The translations under genes were made by a program, and so were the position numbers. A stretch of 64,000 nucleotides of DNA from Eximiradius sp. (GTDB taxonomy: Bacteria > Bacteroidota > Ignavibacteria > Kapaibacteriales > UBA2268), in the NCBI GenBank assembly GCA_937127445.1, contig CAKZLY010000014.1:191001-255000 (forward strand), in the 5' to 3' direction. Below are positions 22,478 to 32,649 of this stretch, one piece after another. The notes beneath the pieces are model-generated. The model was not told the origin of the DNA and made no database searches. It was given only the letters and a program-made list of their open reading frames with translations. Positions within the stretch are counted from its first letter, which is position 1; each line of letters opens with the position of its first letter.

Positions 22478-23464
22478 TTAGACTTCTTTAATCAATTGCT
22501 CGATAATTTCTGCAGCCGATACATTGTCCGCTTCAGCATTGAAACTTGTTACTATTCTGTGTCGCAGCACTGGCAAAGCAACCGCACGAACATCATCAAT
22601 ATCAGGTGTGTATCGTCCCTGAAGAGCTGCACGCGATTTTGCGCCCAAAATTAAATATTGCGATGCTCGCGGACCTGCCCCATAATTAATGAAATCCTTG
22701 ATAAATTTGCTACTCGATTGCTTCGGACGCGATGCTCGCACTAACCCAACTGCATATTCAACTACATTATCAGCAACAGGCACACGACGAATTAAATCCT
22801 GAAACTCAATTATAGATTTGCCGTTCAGCACTTTATCTACTTCGGGACGCCATTCAGCAGTTGTTGTTTTGACTATTCGAACTTCTTCCTCAAAACTTGG
22901 ATAATCAAGCCATATATTGAACATAAAACGGTCTAACTGTGCTTCGGGAAGAGGATATGTCCCTTCCTGTTCAATTGGGTTTTGTGTCGCAAGTACAAAA
23001 AATGGTAAATCAAGCTTATGAGTTTTGCCGCCAGCAGTAACCTCATATTCTTCCATAGCTTGAAGCAATGCTGATTGCGTTTTCGGCGGTGTGCGGTTTA
23101 TTTCGTCTGCAAGCACAATATTGGCAAAAATAGGCCCGCGAATGAAACGAAATTCCTTCTGTCCGGTTGAAATATTTTCCTCGATTACTTCGCTTCCGCT
23201 AATATCGCCTGGCATTAGGTCCGGCGTAAACTGAATTCGGTTGAATTTTAATTCCAGCGCTTTTGCAAGTGTCCGTATTAACAAGGTTTTTGCAAGGCCC
23301 GGCACACCTATAAGCAATACGTGACCACGTGCAAACAACGAAACTATTAACTGCTCAATTATTTCATCTTGTCCAATTATTACTTTGGAAATTTCGTTTT
23401 TTACCATTCTTATTGCTTTTGCAAGTTCGGTAATTTTTTCTTTATCGCTCACTCTTTCGCTCAT
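22478..23464 (-). CDS. MoxR-family AAA+ ATPase
   Basis: IGQDEIIEQLIVSLFARGHVLLIGVPGLAKTLLIRTLA...PDLMPGDISGSEV...LADEINRTPPKTQSALLQAMEE...ATQNPIEQEGTYPLPEAQLDRFM. Confidence 0.95.
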   Translation of the reverse strand: MSERVSDKEKITELAKAIRMVKNEISKVIIGQDEIIEQLIVSLFARGHVLLIGVPGLAKTLLIRTLAKALELKFNRIQFTPDLMPGDISGSEVIEENISTGQKEFRFIRGPIFANIVLADEINRTPPKTQSALLQAMEEYEVTAGGKTHKLDLPFFVLATQNPIEQEGTYPLPEAQLDRFMFNIWLDYPSFEEEVRIVKTTTAEWRPEVDKVLNGKSIIEFQDLIRRVPVADNVVEYAVGLVRASRPKQSSSKFIKDFINYGAGPRASQYLILGAKSRAALQGRYTPDIDDVRAVALPVLRHRIVTSFNAEADNVSAAEIIEQLIKEV

Positions 23465-23608
23465 ACTTTATCTTTTAGAAACCAACAAACACTTATTGAC
23501 GTTATTAACAATTTGTAATTGTTATAATTCGCAAATTAATTGTTTTTTTTAATATTAAAAAAAATTAACTAATATTAATGATGATTTTTCGTCTTACTTA
23601 AAAATAAA

Positions 23609-24862
23609 TTGAACAAAATGGAATTTATAAAAATATTCATACAGATTTTCGTCGAAATGTCGCCCTATATAATGTTAGGGTTGATATTTGTCGGTGTGCT
23701 TAATCTATTGATAAAAAAAGAGACCATTTCCAAACATTTAGGAAAACAGGATAATTTTTCAATAATTAAGGCCTCCTTGTTTGGTGTGCCGCTCCCTTTG
23801 TGCTCCTGTGGCGTAATACCAACGTCCGTATATTTTGCAAAAAGTGGAGCAAGCAAAGGAGCTGTTATTTCATTTTTAACCTCAACACCGCAAACAGGCA
23901 TCGATTCAATTATTGCAACTTATGGGATGATGGGACCGATATTTGCTGTGTTTCGTCCATTTGCAGCTCTTTTTATGGGAATAATTAATGGTTCACTAAT
24001 TAACAAAATATTTAAACAAGAGCAACCGAACCACACTCTGTTTGTCGAAGAATACTCGCTTAATGAGAAAAATACATCAATCAAAAGCAAAATTTCTGCA
24101 TTCTACAAATATTCTTTCGTTGAATTTCTTGATGATATCGCACCGCAATTTGTAATGGGACTTTTGATTGCAGCAGCTATAACATATTTCATCCCAGACA
24201 ATTTTTTCACTGGAAGCATTATTCAAGACGGCTTGTTGGGTATGCTTGCTGTCATTCTGATAGGTGTGCCAATGTATATTTGTGCGACCTCATCAATTCC
24301 GATTGCAATGAGCCTAATTGCAAAAGGTTTTTCGCCGGGTGTGGCTTTTGTATTTCTTGCCGTCGGTCCAGCCACTAACGCTGCTTCGTTCGTGATTTTG
24401 ATGAAAGTATTAGGGCGAAAAGTAGCATTTTCCTATCTACTAATATTGATAATTACTTCTATAATCTTTGGCTACTTGCTCGACTATATCTTTTATGTTT
24501 CGGGAGTAAGTCCGCTTTCGCTATTATCTTCACCTCACCACTATCACACAACCGGAATTAACAGTTTTTACTTATTTGTTTCAATAGTTTTCCTTATTTT
24601 TCTTGCTATGTCGTTTTATAGAATTTATATCAAAAAGTATTTCGAAAAAACAAAGGATAGTAGTATGATTAATCTTAAAGTGAAAGGAATGAATTGCAAT
24701 CACTGCGTAAACAATGTTACAAAAATCATTCAATCAGTTGATGGCACAAAGAAAGTAGAAGTCGATCTTGCAACAGAAACCGCCAAAATTGAAGGCAACC
24801 CTGATTTGACAGAAATCAAAAGGTTAATCGAAGAAGCTGGCTATAAAGTTGAAATAGATTAG
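23609..24862 (+). CDS. ArsP/DUF318-type permease (SO_0444-like Cu/Zn efflux family) fused to a C-terminal HMA domain
   Basis: FGVPLPLCSCGVIPTSVYFAKSGASKGAVISFLTSTPQTGIDSI...GPATNAASFVI; C-terminal INLKVKGMNCNHCVNNVTKIIQSVDGTKKVEVDLATETAKIEG (MxCxxC HMA). Confidence 0.87.
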   Translation: MNKMEFIKIFIQIFVEMSPYIMLGLIFVGVLNLLIKKETISKHLGKQDNFSIIKASLFGVPLPLCSCGVIPTSVYFAKSGASKGAVISFLTSTPQTGIDSIIATYGMMGPIFAVFRPFAALFMGIINGSLINKIFKQEQPNHTLFVEEYSLNEKNTSIKSKISAFYKYSFVEFLDDIAPQFVMGLLIAAAITYFIPDNFFTGSIIQDGLLGMLAVILIGVPMYICATSSIPIAMSLIAKGFSPGVAFVFLAVGPATNAASFVILMKVLGRKVAFSYLLILIITSIIFGYLLDYIFYVSGVSPLSLLSSPHHYHTTGINSFYLFVSIVFLIFLAMSFYRIYIKKYFEKTKDSSMINLKVKGMNCNHCVNNVTKIIQSVDGTKKVEVDLATETAKIEGNPDLTEIKRLIEEAGYKVEID

Positions 24863-24991
24863 AAATAGTTATCCTTTTATTTCAATAATTTGGAATTTCA
24901 TAGAACCTGTTCTTCTTTTCCCCCTTAATTAACTTGCTTATTTTTTAAATTCTTGTTAATTTTCAGTTTATTTCTTTTGCATATTTTGAAA

Positions 24992-26320
24992 ATGGATGAA
25001 GAAAACTTATCAAAACGCAAAAAGCGTGTTATTATTCTACCTGCATTTGTGTTGATAATTATTCTGGGGGCTTATTTTGGTTTTCAGCATTTTTCTTCTA
25101 ACTCGAACAATGCACACATTCCAGATTCTACCGCTGCTAATTCATTCGAAGAAGACAAAGAATTTATCGAAGCGGTTATCCCAATCGTCGATTCTACCGA
25201 ACAATATGTGATAGTGAGCTCGCAAGACGATATTTCCGTCGCTATCGACAATTCTGCGGGAAAATCAATAAAACAAATCTACAACGGACGCCGTATCAAT
25301 ATCGCTGTTACCGGTGTGGATAGCCGTCTGGGAACAAATACTCGCCACGCCGATGCAAACCACATCATCTCTTTGCTTATTGATAGCGGCAGAATCGAAC
25401 TCTTTGCAATTCCAAGAGACACTTATGTTGACTGTGGTTACGATGATAGTACCGGGCTGAACAAACTTACAGTGCTGCGTGCCGGTGCCGGACGTGAACG
25501 CTACCTGCACGAACTCGCAAATATTGCTCGACTTGATAAAATTCACTACTGGGTTGAATTTGGCTTCTCCCAGGCTATGGGATTAATAGAACTTCTCGGA
25601 TATAACAATCCAAAAGCTACATTGCGCGTGCTTCGCTCTCGTAAAGGGCTTGGTGGCGACGACTACCAGCGCGTCTACAACCAATCTCAATTTATGCGCC
25701 AATCTATTCTTCGCCATTTTGGAAAACTTGACGGTCAATTGGGCGCTTTGTTTATTCGCGCCAGTCTTGCTTTGGTCGAAACTAACCTCACATTCGACAT
25801 TGTAAATGAACTTTATGAAAAAATGAAAAATAAAGGTTTTCCTCATTCAGCGACAGATATTAAAGTATTTGTTCGTCCGCCTGTTCCTATCAACTACAAA
25901 GTATATGATTTTACAGATGAAGAAACTATTTCCGAACTTCGATTGAAAATTGATAGGTTCTATCGCTATAACGAAGCAAACTCCGATAGCAATAATCAAT
26001 ATTTTGAAGTAAATCCGCTCCGTATACTCCAAAAAACTATCTCTTCCGCTGCTGCCGATACTGCCCGCAATCCACAATCTTCGATTAACAAACTTCAAAC
26101 GTATTTCGACCAGCGTTCCTGGTACCAAATTGATGACCTGAACGAACGTATTCGGGTGCGTAATGAAATGGCTGCTATATTAATTGCTGCTTACAATAAA
26201 AGAAAAAAATTTGATGAAGCTAACAAAGTTAAGAATATTATTGAAACTGAAAATAAATTATTGAAAAACAAGCAAATTACGGATAAATATGAAGAAAGTG
26301 GTAATAGCTCGGCACGCTAA
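24992..26320 (+). CDS. LytR-CpsA-Psr (LCP) family protein
   Basis: One N-terminal TM, then NIAVTGVDSRLGTNTRHADANHIISLLIDSGRIELFAIPRDTYVD (LCP core). ATG at 24992 favoured over 24953. Confidence 0.8.
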   Translation: MDEENLSKRKKRVIILPAFVLIIILGAYFGFQHFSSNSNNAHIPDSTAANSFEEDKEFIEAVIPIVDSTEQYVIVSSQDDISVAIDNSAGKSIKQIYNGRRINIAVTGVDSRLGTNTRHADANHIISLLIDSGRIELFAIPRDTYVDCGYDDSTGLNKLTVLRAGAGRERYLHELANIARLDKIHYWVEFGFSQAMGLIELLGYNNPKATLRVLRSRKGLGGDDYQRVYNQSQFMRQSILRHFGKLDGQLGALFIRASLALVETNLTFDIVNELYEKMKNKGFPHSATDIKVFVRPPVPINYKVYDFTDEETISELRLKIDRFYRYNEANSDSNNQYFEVNPLRILQKTISSAAADTARNPQSSINKLQTYFDQRSWYQIDDLNERIRVRNEMAAILIAAYNKRKKFDEANKVKNIIETENKLLKNKQITDKYEESGNSSAR

Positions 26321-26807
26321 ATCCAGTTGGGACAACCCCGATTGGAATGATTTCGAACGTCCACTCAATAAACGTGGGCTACGAGACGCTCCTTTTATGG
26401 CTCAAATCGTTGCTAAGTTAATCGAAAAGCCCGATTTAATTATCAGCTCTTCGGCTGTTCGGGCTGCTGCCACCTGCCGTTATTTCGCCGAGGCTTTTCA
26501 ATTCGACGAAAATAAAATTATATATGATGAAAACATCTATTCAAATGGCATCCGCTATATCTTGAATCTTCTTTCATCCCTCGATGATAATCTTAATTCT
26601 GTTATGATTTTCGGGCACAATCCCGATATTACCTCGCTTTTCTCTCGACTTACTGGCGAATATATCGACAACGTTCCAACTTGTGGCGTTTTCGGTGTTG
26701 CCTTCGATATTGAAACCTGGAAACAAATTGATGATGAAAATGGGAAGTTGCTTTTTTACGAATATCCTAAAAAACATTTCAAAGGTGATAAAACAATTAT
26801 CGATTAA
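26289..26807 (+). CDS. SixA-like histidine phosphatase
   Basis: KKVVIARHAKSSWDNPDWNDFERPLNKRGLRDAPFMA (RHG motif), GHNPDI; start overlaps the LCP gene end by 32 nt. Confidence 0.88.
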   Translation: MKKVVIARHAKSSWDNPDWNDFERPLNKRGLRDAPFMAQIVAKLIEKPDLIISSSAVRAAATCRYFAEAFQFDENKIIYDENIYSNGIRYILNLLSSLDDNLNSVMIFGHNPDITSLFSRLTGEYIDNVPTCGVFGVAFDIETWKQIDDENGKLLFYEYPKKHFKGDKTIID

Positions 26808-29362
26808 TCTATACTTTTGCGTGCAATTGCCACAAGTATCCGCAAAATTGCATAATCAATTTCTTCAACTAAATTGTCTCGCAGCCTGCTGAGCGTAATA
26901 GCAGGCTTTTTGTATATAATTTGCCGAATTTTATTGAATGTTTTGCTGTCTGTTAAAAGTCTCCAATCGAGCGAAACCTGTTCATTCATAATACCTTCTT
27001 GTACAAGCCGGGCAATTGTCCCTTTGTCTGTGTTGTAAATCTTTGCAATTTCCTCAATTCCTCTCTTCTCTTTGAACAATTTTACAATATTTATTAGATC
27101 TTCGTCAATTATTTGCTCTTGCTCGTTTTGCTCGAAATTTTGATTTACTGCCCGATAAAAATCTTGCCCATACTTATCCAGAATGTAACGGCTTATGCCT
27201 GGAACCTGACAAAACTCTCGGTAACTTATGTGCGGTTTGCGTGCAATTTCCCTCAATGCCTTGTCGCTTGCGACCGATCGTTCAGTAATCCCTTCGCTTT
27301 GAGCAATTTGTTGCCGTATTGCTTTCAATTTTCCAATCAATTCATTGTTCGAAACAGGTTCATCGCACGCTTTGCCTATATGGTGCAAGCCTTCGGGTGT
27401 AATGCTCAATATTGGGTACATACCCGCCGAAACTTGTAGCAATCGTCTTGAAATTGCATTTTCTATTACATACTTAATATCATATTCCGAAAATTCATTC
27501 AATGCACCAAATAGTTCCATTTCATTTAGCTGATATTTCCTTGTTTTAGCGTTGCTTTTGCCTTGTAGAAACTGGATAAAAAACGTCTTTCCGAATTTGT
27601 TGTTTATCTGATGAATAGCATTAAGCACCGTTTTCAAAATCAACTCACGTTTCTGTAAAGTTGCTTTTGTGTTGCTTCGATTAGTGCAAGATGAGCAATG
27701 CCCGCAAATTGACGAGTAGCTGTCGTCCCGGAAATAATCAAGTAGGTAATTTCGTTTACAATTTGTTGTATAAGCATAGTTTATTACATTGTTCAGCTTC
27801 GATATGGCGATTTTGCGCCTTTCTTGAAGTTCCTCGTAGTTTATTTTGCTTGCTAAAGCTATTTTGGAAGTTCCCAATAATTTAATTTCACCCACGAGCG
27901 AACCATTTTCGAATTCAATAAAATGCAGGATTGACAATGTTTTCAATGTGTCTTCAAACGTTTTCTGTTGAATATTGAATTTCATAAGAATTTGTCCGAC
28001 GTCCAATTCCACTGGACGACGAAATGCCTCAGCTGAGACTTGCTTCAATATTGCAGTAAGTGCATCTCGACGTTCTTCGGTTGTGTTTTGCAGAAAATTT
28101 CGTACTTCTTCTGTTGTAGCAAGAAACTTAATCTGAGCCGCCACATTTCGCCGTGATAATTCGATTATCCCTGCCCTTTCCAAAATTTCAAGCGACGAAA
28201 CGAAACGCCCTTCGCTAATAGCAGCCTGATTTGCTAATTCTGCTATTGGCATAGCGATGCGTTTGCTTTGGTCTGCACAACTAATTAGTGTGATGAAAAC
28301 TCTTTCTATATCCTCTTGCTCTGGGTAGCGGTTTGCAATAAAAAATTCCTGCAAAGCAGTGTCCTGATTATTGTGCAGCAAGTAGCAATTTGCAGGAAGT
28401 CCGTCACGACCGGCTCGTCCTGCCTCTTGATAATATGCTTCGAGAGTGCCCGTGTAGTCACAGTGAATTACATTTCTCACATCTGGCTTATCTATTCCCA
28501 TTCCAAATGCGTTTGTTGCAACAATAATTGCGATTTCCCCCGATAAAAATAAGTTCTGCGAAATTATTCTTTGCTCAGTTGGCATACCCGCGTGATATGC
28601 TACACACTGAACACGCAAACTTTCCAGATGCTTGGCTACTTCTTCTACTCTGTTTCGTGAACCACAATATATAATTGTCGAACCTTTTGGGGTCGATTTG
28701 ATAATTTCAGCAATTTTTTCTATTTTCTGTGTTGTTTCAATTGTGTGATAAGATAAATTCGGTCGGTCAAATCCTTTAACAAATTTTCTTACATTTCTCA
28801 TTCGTAAGTATCGAATTATGTCTTCCTGAACTTCGGCGCCAGCAGTTGCTGTAAAAGCTGAAATCGGATGTATGTCTAAGTTTCCTAAAGCCTTGTAAAT
28901 ATTCAAATATGCAGGCCGAAAATCATGTCCCCACTCTGATATGCAATGTGCTTCGTCCACTGCAAGAAATGATATTTTAATATTTGCAAGCAATCTCTTG
29001 AAAAAATCACTTTCTAAACGTTCTGGTGCTATATAGACAATCTTGTATTCTTCTAACAAAATATTTCGTAGTCGCTCTTGCATTTCCTCGAATGGAAGCG
29101 AACTATTGATGAAGGTCGCGGCTATTCCACGCGCTATTAATGCATCCACTTGGTCCTTCATCAAAGCAATTAGCGGCGAAATCACAATTGCTGTGCCTTC
29201 GAGCATAAGCGCCGGTATTTGGTAGCAAATGGATTTTCCGCCACCTGTTGGCATAATTGCAAGTGTGTCATTCCCCGCAAGAATGGACTTGATTATTTCC
29301 TCTTGCCCCGAACGAAATGATTTATAACCAAAATATTTTCCCAAAACTTCAATTGGTCCCAT
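26804..29362 (-). CDS. recQ: ATP-dependent DNA helicase RecQ with HRDC and C-terminal HTH
   Basis: GYKSFRSGQEEIIKSILAGNDTLAIMPTGGGKSICYQIPAL...VDEAHCISEWGHDFRPAY...GRAGRDG; 852 aa. Confidence 0.93.
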   Translation of the reverse strand: MGPIEVLGKYFGYKSFRSGQEEIIKSILAGNDTLAIMPTGGGKSICYQIPALMLEGTAIVISPLIALMKDQVDALIARGIAATFINSSLPFEEMQERLRNILLEEYKIVYIAPERLESDFFKRLLANIKISFLAVDEAHCISEWGHDFRPAYLNIYKALGNLDIHPISAFTATAGAEVQEDIIRYLRMRNVRKFVKGFDRPNLSYHTIETTQKIEKIAEIIKSTPKGSTIIYCGSRNRVEEVAKHLESLRVQCVAYHAGMPTEQRIISQNLFLSGEIAIIVATNAFGMGIDKPDVRNVIHCDYTGTLEAYYQEAGRAGRDGLPANCYLLHNNQDTALQEFFIANRYPEQEDIERVFITLISCADQSKRIAMPIAELANQAAISEGRFVSSLEILERAGIIELSRRNVAAQIKFLATTEEVRNFLQNTTEERRDALTAILKQVSAEAFRRPVELDVGQILMKFNIQQKTFEDTLKTLSILHFIEFENGSLVGEIKLLGTSKIALASKINYEELQERRKIAISKLNNVINYAYTTNCKRNYLLDYFRDDSYSSICGHCSSCTNRSNTKATLQKRELILKTVLNAIHQINNKFGKTFFIQFLQGKSNAKTRKYQLNEMELFGALNEFSEYDIKYVIENAISRRLLQVSAGMYPILSITPEGLHHIGKACDEPVSNNELIGKLKAIRQQIAQSEGITERSVASDKALREIARKPHISYREFCQVPGISRYILDKYGQDFYRAVNQNFEQNEQEQIIDEDLINIVKLFKEKRGIEEIAKIYNTDKGTIARLVQEGIMNEQVSLDWRLLTDSKTFNKIRQIIYKKPAITLSRLRDNLVEEIDYAILRILVAIARKSID
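26883..26912 (+). terminator. Terminator-like hairpin for the LCP-sixA unit, inside the antisense recQ 3' end
   Basis: AGCCTGCT-N9-AGCAGGCT perfect 8-bp stem followed by TTTTG, 76 bp downstream of the sixA stop. Confidence 0.45.
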
Positions 29363-29443
29363 TCCTAAAAATAATCATTATTTTTCTTTTTATTGCATAG
29401 TTCATTGAATATATCAATTGATTAATTTTCATAGATTTATTAA

Positions 29444-29472
29444 TTTGCACTTCTTTTAAATTGTTATTTTTG
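29444..29472 (+). promoter_or_regulatory. Promoter candidate for gltX (TTTG-N17-TATTTTTG)
   Basis: TTTG 29444-29447 and TATTTTTG 29465-29472 directly upstream of gltX ATG 29493. Confidence 0.5.
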
Positions 29473-29492
29473 AATTAATTACGGAATGGATA

Positions 29493-30956
29493 ATGAGCGT
29501 TAGAGTAAGATTTGCACCTTCCCCAACCGGTTCCCTTCATGTTGGTGGACTACGAACAGCACTTTACAACTACCTTTTTGCTCGTCATCACGGTGGGCAA
29601 TGCGTTCTGAGAATAGAAGATACCGATAGAACTCGCTTTGTCGAAAATGCACAAGAAAATTTAATAAAATCTCTTCGTTGGGCAGGAATTGAATTCGACG
29701 AAAGTCCAGAAGTCGGCGGTCCTTATGGTCCTTATGTTCAATCTAAACGCTTCGATTTATATCGCGAGTATGCAATGGAGCTTTTAGAACGTGGCACTGC
29801 ATATTATGCTTTCGATACACCCGAAGAACTCGATGCTATGCGCGAGCGTCAGCAAAAAGCAGGCATAGCACCTAAATACGATCGCTCCACTATGCGTAAT
29901 CAATTCACACTCGGACAAGAAGAAACCCAACGGCTTATCGAAAGTGGAGCACCTTATGTTATCAGAATGAAAGTGCCGCTTACAGGAGAAATTCGTTTCA
30001 GCGATTTAATCCGCGGTGAAGTAGTTGTCTCGGGCAAGGACGTTGACGACCAGATTTTGCTTAAGTCCGACGGCTTTCCAACTTACCACCTTGCTAATGT
30101 TGTGGACGACCATTTAATGAAAATAACTCATGTTATCCGTGGCGAAGAATGGTTGCCCTCAACCCCGAAACACGTTTTGCTTTACGACGCTTTCGGTTGG
30201 GAACGCCCACAATTTGCCCATTTGCCGCTGCTTCTGAACAAAGACAAAACCAAACTGAGCAAACGACAAGGCTCTGTTGCTGTCGAAGATTTTGTCGAAC
30301 GCGGCTATTTCAAAGAATCTTTCGTTAATTTTATTGCTTTGCTCGGCTGGAATCCCACCGCAGACCGCGAAATTTTCTCTATGAATGAACTAATTGAGAC
30401 TTTTTCCCTCGAAAAAGTTAATAAAGCCGGCGCCGTCTTCGACACTCAAAAGCTTGATTGGATGAATTCCCAATATCTACGCGCTTTTGAACCTGCCGAA
30501 CTTGTCCGCCGCCTGAAACCTTATATGCCCGATGAAATGCTGAGTAAATTCAACGATGATTATATCAAAAAAGTTATTGTTCTTCTACGCGAAAGAATTG
30601 ATATTCTTCGAGACGTCCTTACTTTCGGCGACTATATGTTCGAAAAACCCAAAAGCTACGACCCCGATTATTTGCAAAAACATTGGAAAGACAATACTCT
30701 TGAACTCATCAAACCACTAATTGACGTCTTCCGCTCCATTGACGTCTGGGAGCACAAACAGCTTCACGACGAAACAATGAAATACATCGAAAGCCGTTCA
30801 GTCAAACTTAAAGATGTTATTCATCCTATTCGTGTGATGATTACAGGAAAATCAGTTGGTGCTGGTATGTTCGAAACTATGGAAGTGCTTGGGAAACAAG
30901 AATGTATTGAACGTTTCGACCTGTTTGTAGAAAAGAAAGAAAAAGGTTTGCTCTGA
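29493..30956 (+). CDS. gltX: Glutamate-tRNA ligase
   Basis: VRFAPSPTGSLHVGGLRTALYNYLFAR...TKLSKRQGSVAV (HIGH-like and KLSKR motifs). Confidence 0.97.
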   Translation: MSVRVRFAPSPTGSLHVGGLRTALYNYLFARHHGGQCVLRIEDTDRTRFVENAQENLIKSLRWAGIEFDESPEVGGPYGPYVQSKRFDLYREYAMELLERGTAYYAFDTPEELDAMRERQQKAGIAPKYDRSTMRNQFTLGQEETQRLIESGAPYVIRMKVPLTGEIRFSDLIRGEVVVSGKDVDDQILLKSDGFPTYHLANVVDDHLMKITHVIRGEEWLPSTPKHVLLYDAFGWERPQFAHLPLLLNKDKTKLSKRQGSVAVEDFVERGYFKESFVNFIALLGWNPTADREIFSMNELIETFSLEKVNKAGAVFDTQKLDWMNSQYLRAFEPAELVRRLKPYMPDEMLSKFNDDYIKKVIVLLRERIDILRDVLTFGDYMFEKPKSYDPDYLQKHWKDNTLELIKPLIDVFRSIDVWEHKQLHDETMKYIESRSVKLKDVIHPIRVMITGKSVGAGMFETMEVLGKQECIERFDLFVEKKEKGLL

Positions 30957-30959
30957 TTT

Positions 30960-31469
30960 ATGTCTTTTCGCAATTTAATAGAGAAAATTCAGACACTTAC
31001 AAGTATGACCAAAAATGAAATTTTTGCTCTTCTCTTCATCTTCGGTTTTGGCTTGTCCGGCATTCTCTTGAAATCGATTAATGCTAATAACGAGCTCTTC
31101 ACAAATGAAGAATACAAATCTGCGACTAATAGAGCTATGAAGGTGGAACGCTCCACCTTCGTTAGCACTGACTTTCACAACAATCCAAATTCCTTCCTCG
31201 TATCTGCTGATACCTTAAAGCCGAAAGAAACTTTTTTCCCTTCTCCAAACAAAACTTCTAAAAAATCAGAATTTAGCGGGATTATTAATATCAACACCGC
31301 TTCGAAAGTGCAGCTCATGCAACTCCCTGGAATCGGTGAAAAAACTGCTCTTGCTATTATCGAATATCGCAATAACAAAAAATTTCAATCTATTCAAGAA
31401 ATTATGAAAATTAAAGGTATTGGTCCGAAAAAGTTCGATAAAATTAAAAACAACATTACGGTCGAGTAA
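30960..31469 (+). CDS. ComEA-like helix-hairpin-helix protein
   Basis: N-terminal TM, then GIININTASKVQLMQLPGIGEKTALAIIEYRNNKKFQSIQEIMKIKGIGPKKFDKIKNNI. Confidence 0.85.
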   Translation: MSFRNLIEKIQTLTSMTKNEIFALLFIFGFGLSGILLKSINANNELFTNEEYKSATNRAMKVERSTFVSTDFHNNPNSFLVSADTLKPKETFFPSPNKTSKKSEFSGIININTASKVQLMQLPGIGEKTALAIIEYRNNKKFQSIQEIMKIKGIGPKKFDKIKNNITVE

Positions 31470-31470
31470 A

Positions 31471-32649
31471 GTGCCACCTATTGGCATATATATTCACATC
31501 CCATTTTGCAAACGAAAATGCCATTACTGCGATTTTTATTCAATTACTAATCTTAAAGAAATACCAAATTACATTAATTACTTGCTATTGGAAATACAGC
31601 GTCGAAGCCTATCTTTTTTCGAACAATCCTCAATAAAGACTAATACAATCGACACAATATTTATCGGCGGAGGTACTCCATCATTAATAAATCCAAAATA
31701 TATTGAGAAAATATTATCCGAAATAGATAAATATTTCGACCTCTCTTCTGATGCAGAAATAACACTCGAATGTAACCCTGCCGCAAGTGATGCGAAATCC
31801 TTTTCTGATTATGCTTTTCTCGGAATAAATCGAATCAGCATTGGCGTGCAATCTTTTCTTGACGACGAACTTCGCTTTTTGCAACGTCTCCACTCAACAA
31901 GCGAAGCGATGGCAACAATCGAAACTGCCCGTAAATACTTCGATAATCTATCCATTGACCTGATTTTCGGGCTTCCCGGGCAAACTTTCGCTAATATAAA
32001 TAAATCGCTTTCGCAAGCAATTGAACTTGATTTGCCTCATATTTCATACTATGCTTTGATTTACGAGGAAGGCACTCCACTGCACAATGATTTGCTTGAA
32101 GGCAAAATTCTTCCAATCGCCGACGAGCAAAGTGCTGAATATTATTTGCAAATCGGCGATACTCTTGGCTCCAAAGGCTACGAACATTATGAAATTTCGA
32201 ATTACGCACGCTTGGGCTACCGTTGCCGACACAACATTAAATATTGGACTTGTTCAGAAACCCTTGCTTTCGGTGCGTCTGCTGTTGGTATGATTAATGA
32301 CTTCCGCTACAAAAATGTTTCAGATGTGTCGAGGTATTTCGCTTTGTTGAACAATGGCAATCTCCCTGATGAGTTATGCGAGAAACTTACGTTTGAAGAA
32401 CGTTTAACAGAGTTTGTTTTCCTTTCTCTTCGTTCTCTTGGCTTGAACTTTAAAGATTTTTCCGAACGATTTGGTGTTGATTTATTCGCACTCTTGAACA
32501 ACGAAATTGAACTATTGGTTGCTTCAAATTTAGCAACATTTGAAAATAAAACACTAAAACTAACGCCAAAAGGTTATTATATTTGCGATGAGATAACTTT
32601 GCGTTTATTAAAAAAAATAGAGAAAGCAAATGTTCAAAATATTCGATAG
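31471..32649 (+). CDS. hemW: Radical SAM heme chaperone HemW / coproporphyrinogen III oxidase-like (GTG start at 31471)
   Basis: IYIHIPFCKRKCHYCDFYS (CxxxCxxC), FIGGGTPSLINPKYIEKIL, ISIGVQSF, YYALIYEEGTPL. Confidence 0.92.
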   Translation: MPPIGIYIHIPFCKRKCHYCDFYSITNLKEIPNYINYLLLEIQRRSLSFFEQSSIKTNTIDTIFIGGGTPSLINPKYIEKILSEIDKYFDLSSDAEITLECNPAASDAKSFSDYAFLGINRISIGVQSFLDDELRFLQRLHSTSEAMATIETARKYFDNLSIDLIFGLPGQTFANINKSLSQAIELDLPHISYYALIYEEGTPLHNDLLEGKILPIADEQSAEYYLQIGDTLGSKGYEHYEISNYARLGYRCRHNIKYWTCSETLAFGASAVGMINDFRYKNVSDVSRYFALLNNGNLPDELCEKLTFEERLTEFVFLSLRSLGLNFKDFSERFGVDLFALLNNEIELLVASNLATFENKTLKLTPKGYYICDEITLRLLKKIEKANVQNIR

